From contig NZ_JACICF010000001.1 of NCBI RefSeq assembly GCF_014195685.1, positions 218,992 through 282,991 of the forward strand: a DNA stretch of 64,000 nt, read 5' to 3'. Position 1 is the first letter of the stretch. Each line of letters starts with the position of its first letter. A program made the position numbers and the translations under genes. Origin of the DNA: Sphingomicrobium lutaoense. Lineage in GTDB: Bacteria; Pseudomonadota; Alphaproteobacteria; Sphingomonadales; Sphingomonadaceae. Positions 63,613 through 64,000 of the stretch are shown here, piece by piece. The notes below the pieces were generated by a model that saw only the letters and a list, made by a program, of their open reading frames with translations, ran no database searches and was not told where the DNA came from.

Positions 63613-64000
63613 TTGCCCTTCCAGTTCCCCGGCCGCTTCTCGACAAAGGCCTTCATGCCCTCGGACTGGTCCTCGGTGCCGAACAGGCCGTGGAACAGCC
63701 GCCGCTCGAACTTGATGCCTTCGGCCAGCGTCATTTCATAGGCGGCATTGACCATTTCCTTGTTGGCCATCGCTGCCAGCGGCGCCATTCCCGCGATCGT
63801 CCGCGCGGTGGCCATCGCTTCGTCGAGCAGTTTGTCGGCAGGCACGACCTTGGCCACCAGCCCGCTCGACAGCGCTTCTTCGGCGCCCATCATCTCGCCG
63901 GTGAGGCACATGTGCATCGCCTTGGCCTTGCCGACCGCATGGGTGAGGCGCTGCGATCCGCCCATTCCGGGCGTCACGCCCAGCTTGATTTCGGGCTGGC
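63609..64000 (-). CDS. Enoyl-CoA hydratase/isomerase (partial, N-terminus outside window)
   Basis: C-terminal 130 or so residues of a crotonase-family enzyme: [20 protein letters not shown], then [18 protein letters not shown] and [21 protein letters not shown] with KRPGNWKGK at the end. The N-terminal half, including one catalytic glutamate, lies past base 64000. It hydrates enoyl-CoA thioesters in fatty-acid or branched-chain amino acid breakdown. Confidence 0.93.
   Translation of the reverse strand, partial: QPEIKLGVTPGMGGSQRLTHAVGKAKAMHMCLTGEMMGAEEALSSGLVAKVVPADKLLDEAMATARTIAGMAPLAAMANKEMVNAAYEMTLAEGIKFERRLFHGLFGTEDQSEGMKAFVEKRPGNWKGK

Noticed and set aside
1-64000. CRISPR arrays, rRNA genes, insertion sequences
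   Set aside because: No regularly spaced repeats, no rRNA signature sequence and no transposase were seen.

Overview
The window looks like the chromosome of a GC-rich alphaproteobacterium, most probably a member of the Sphingomonadales. This is inferred from a Ros/MucR regulator, the PrsK/PrsR (PEP-CTERM) regulatory pair, HWE/HisKA_2 histidine kinases, the phoH-ybeY-corC-lnt-metK order and many short overlaps with GTG or TTG starts. Most of it is housekeeping DNA on the minus strand.

Left region (1-17.1 kb): partial hrpB helicase; polyprenyl diphosphate synthase; a PepSY protein / OmpR-type regulator / sensor kinase unit; an ABC-F ATPase; prsR-prsK; a small unknown protein; an M20 amidohydrolase with a DUF4893 lipoprotein; 3-hydroxybutyrate dehydrogenase; a YpfJ-type metallopeptidase; a zinc-independent reductase; a DUF2171 protein; and tRNA-Ala(CGC).

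Island (17.1-28.78 kb): an approximately 11.6 kb block begins at the 3' end of the tRNA-Ala gene and is bounded by a 25-bp direct repeat of that tRNA end (17110-17134 and 28758-28782). By eye it is AT-richer than both flanks. It carries two TolB/PD40-like secreted proteins, a PAS-GGDEF-EAL-PilZ protein, a small, possibly frameshifted PilZ protein, a tandem Usp protein divergent from a Kef-type K+/H+ antiporter, a GAF-PAS-HWE histidine kinase, a multi-pass membrane protein and a scrambled remnant joining an amidohydrolase fragment to 45 bp of Kef-like sequence. No integrase is present, but GTTAGAC-type repeats lie near both ends. It reads as an immobilised or trans-mobilised genomic island devoted to sensing, c-di-GMP and stress or ion homeostasis.

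Middle region (28.9-48.9 kb): a TonB-dependent receptor; a Usp/SulP pair; a DUF4118-HisKA_2 kinase; then the translation and RNA cluster rimP-nusA-ylxR-infB-rbfA-tdk-truB-rpsO-pnp, all on the minus strand; a PQQ-type sugar dehydrogenase lipoprotein; and cysK with a 1-Cys peroxiredoxin.

Right region (48.9-64 kb): trmB, two tandem membrane diguanylate cyclases lying between trmB and metK, then lnt, corC, ybeY, phoH, miaB, plsC and a Fur-family gene with overlapping or abutting ends, mucR, rimI-tsaB, nfu, and an enoyl-CoA hydratase / unknown / 3-hydroxyisobutyrate dehydrogenase unit that runs off the window end.
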